Positions 63,343 to 64,000 of a stretch of 64,000 bases of DNA are shown here, in pieces. The DNA lies in assembly GCA_009668225.1 (NCBI GenBank), contig WJYK01000001.1, positions 620,001-684,000 of the forward strand. Reading direction: 5' to 3'. Position 1 is the first letter of the stretch, and the number at the start of each line of letters is the position of its first letter. Source of the stretch: Enterobacteriaceae bacterium RIT693 (GTDB lineage: Bacteria; Pseudomonadota; Gammaproteobacteria; Enterobacterales; Enterobacteriaceae). Made by a program: the position numbers and the translations under genes. The notes under the pieces were generated by a model. The model had not been told where the DNA came from. It saw only the letters and a program-made list of their open reading frames with translations, and did no database searches.

Positions 63343-64000
63343 TTAGCTCACCGCCGCGCCGTTTTTACGCCGCTTTTTGTCGACGTACATGAGGGTATCC
63401 GCCTCACGCAGCGCATCATCTGGCGTTGTGGTGGCCGGGTTAATGGCGATAGCGCCAATACTTGGCCCGGCATAGTCAATGACGCAGGATTTCAGCTGAT
63501 ATTCCCCGCTAAGCAGCGCTGACAGTCTGACGCGAAAAGCGGCTGCCGCCCGCAGGGCTTCACCATATTCAGCGGGCCCGGCACCCGCGACAATAAACTC
63601 ATCTCCGCCAACCCGACCCAATACCTCGTCTCCCCTCACGCCCTCTTCAAGCCGTTTACCGATAGCGCAAAGGAAATCGTCCCCGGTTTCATGACCGTGG
63701 ATGTCGTTTATCTGTTTAAACCCATCCAGGTCGGCAAACGCCACCAGCACATAGCGGGCGTCGTCTTTGGCACGAGCGAATAAGCGAGGAAGCTGTTCGA
63801 AGACCGCACGGCGATTAGGTAGCCCGGTGAGGTCATCGGTATAGCTGGCGGTAGTCAGCGCGGTGTTTGCCAGCTGGAGTTTCTTCATCAGCTGCTCATT
63901 CTGAATCTGCTGAGCAATCAGCTGTGAGAACAGCTGCAATACCTGTTCACTGTGATCGGTCAGTACACGCTGCTCAGAGCTGGCGGCACACAGCGTACCG
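63343..64000 (-). CDS. GAF-GGDEF diguanylate cyclase, DgcP (YeaP)-like (partial)
   Basis: The gene runs off the right edge. Reading past the first in-window initiator (TTG, 63939) the frame stays open to 64000 and encodes GTLCAASSEQRVLTDHSEQV, the end of a GAF domain, so the true start is outside. The GGDEF domain is complete, with the active-site motif GRVGGDEFIV intact and YTDDLTGLPNRRA at its start. It should make c-di-GMP. The order GAF-GGDEF and the sequence resemble E. coli DgcP. Confidence 0.88.
   Translation of the reverse strand, partial: GTLCAASSEQRVLTDHSEQVLQLFSQLIAQQIQNEQLMKKLQLANTALTTASYTDDLTGLPNRRAVFEQLPRLFARAKDDARYVLVAFADLDGFKQINDIHGHETGDDFLCAIGKRLEEGVRGDEVLGRVGGDEFIVAGAGPAEYGEALRAAAAFRVRLSALLSGEYQLKSCVIDYAGPSIGAIAINPATTTPDDALREADTLMYVDKKRRKNGAAVS

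Overview
The window is a stretch of enterobacterial chromosome. Gene order and protein sequence match the Escherichia coli K-12 segment from cyoD/cyoE to ampH, read in the opposite orientation: cyoDE, yajR, yajQ, panE-yajL, thiI, xseB-ispA-dxs, yajO, thiL-nusB-ribH-ribD-nrdR, yajI, tsx, secFD-yajC-tgt-queA, acpH, malZ, proY, brnQ, phoRB, sbcDC, mak, rdgC, ppnP, aroM-yaiA-aroL, yaiI, proC, psiF, phoA, iraP, ddlA, yaiZ, yaiY, yaiW, sbmA, ampH. Most proteins are close homologues of the E. coli ones but clearly not from Escherichia. The host is a member of the Enterobacteriaceae related to Klebsiella, Enterobacter or Cedecea; the genus cannot be fixed from this sequence. This assignment and all orthology calls rest on remembered family sequences, not on a search.

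Layout: 0-10.7 kb holds haem O synthesis, an MFS transporter, pantothenate, thiamine/thiouridine and isoprenoid genes. At 10.7-13.5 kb an AT-richer pair (M20 amidohydrolase plus polytopic membrane protein) sits where pgpA would be expected. 13.5-17.8 kb is the riboflavin/NusB/ThiL/NrdR block, followed by the nucleoside porin tsx with a CRP/LacI-family type control region. At 19-20.2 kb a WYL regulator and a VOC protein replace yajD. 20.3-26 kb is the queuosine/Sec operon. 26.8-27.4 kb is a 2-Cys peroxiredoxin with an OxyR-like site. 27.5-32.3 kb carries malZ, proY and brnQ; 32.7-39.3 kb phoBR and sbcDC.

At 39.35-40.12 kb, where araJ lies in E. coli, there is no gene. Instead about 660 bp of GC-rich sequence is packed with inverted repeats and bounded by a short terminal inverted repeat. 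From 40 to 52.7 kb the order is conserved except for three differences: a DUF2076-type gene next to yaiI, an MdtG-like efflux gene between iraP and ddlA, and no dgcC between psiF and proC. From 52.7 to 61.7 kb the sbmA/yaiW pair has been split by a LysR gene, a SnoaL-like gene and a MarR-EmrA-EmrB efflux operon, and an isochorismatase-like gene and an LpxP-like acyltransferase lie between sbmA and ampH. The window ends inside a GAF-GGDEF diguanylate cyclase.

A family of dispersed palindromic repeats (core CCCTCACCCTAACCCTCTCC) occurs at about six intergenic sites. One copy appears to have overwritten the queA stop codon and added about 15 residues to QueA. No tRNA, rRNA, CRISPR array or transposase gene was seen. 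The best candidate for an undescribed element is the structured non-coding block at 39.4-40.0 kb. The rest of the novelty lies in accessory insertions and their palindromic operator candidates.
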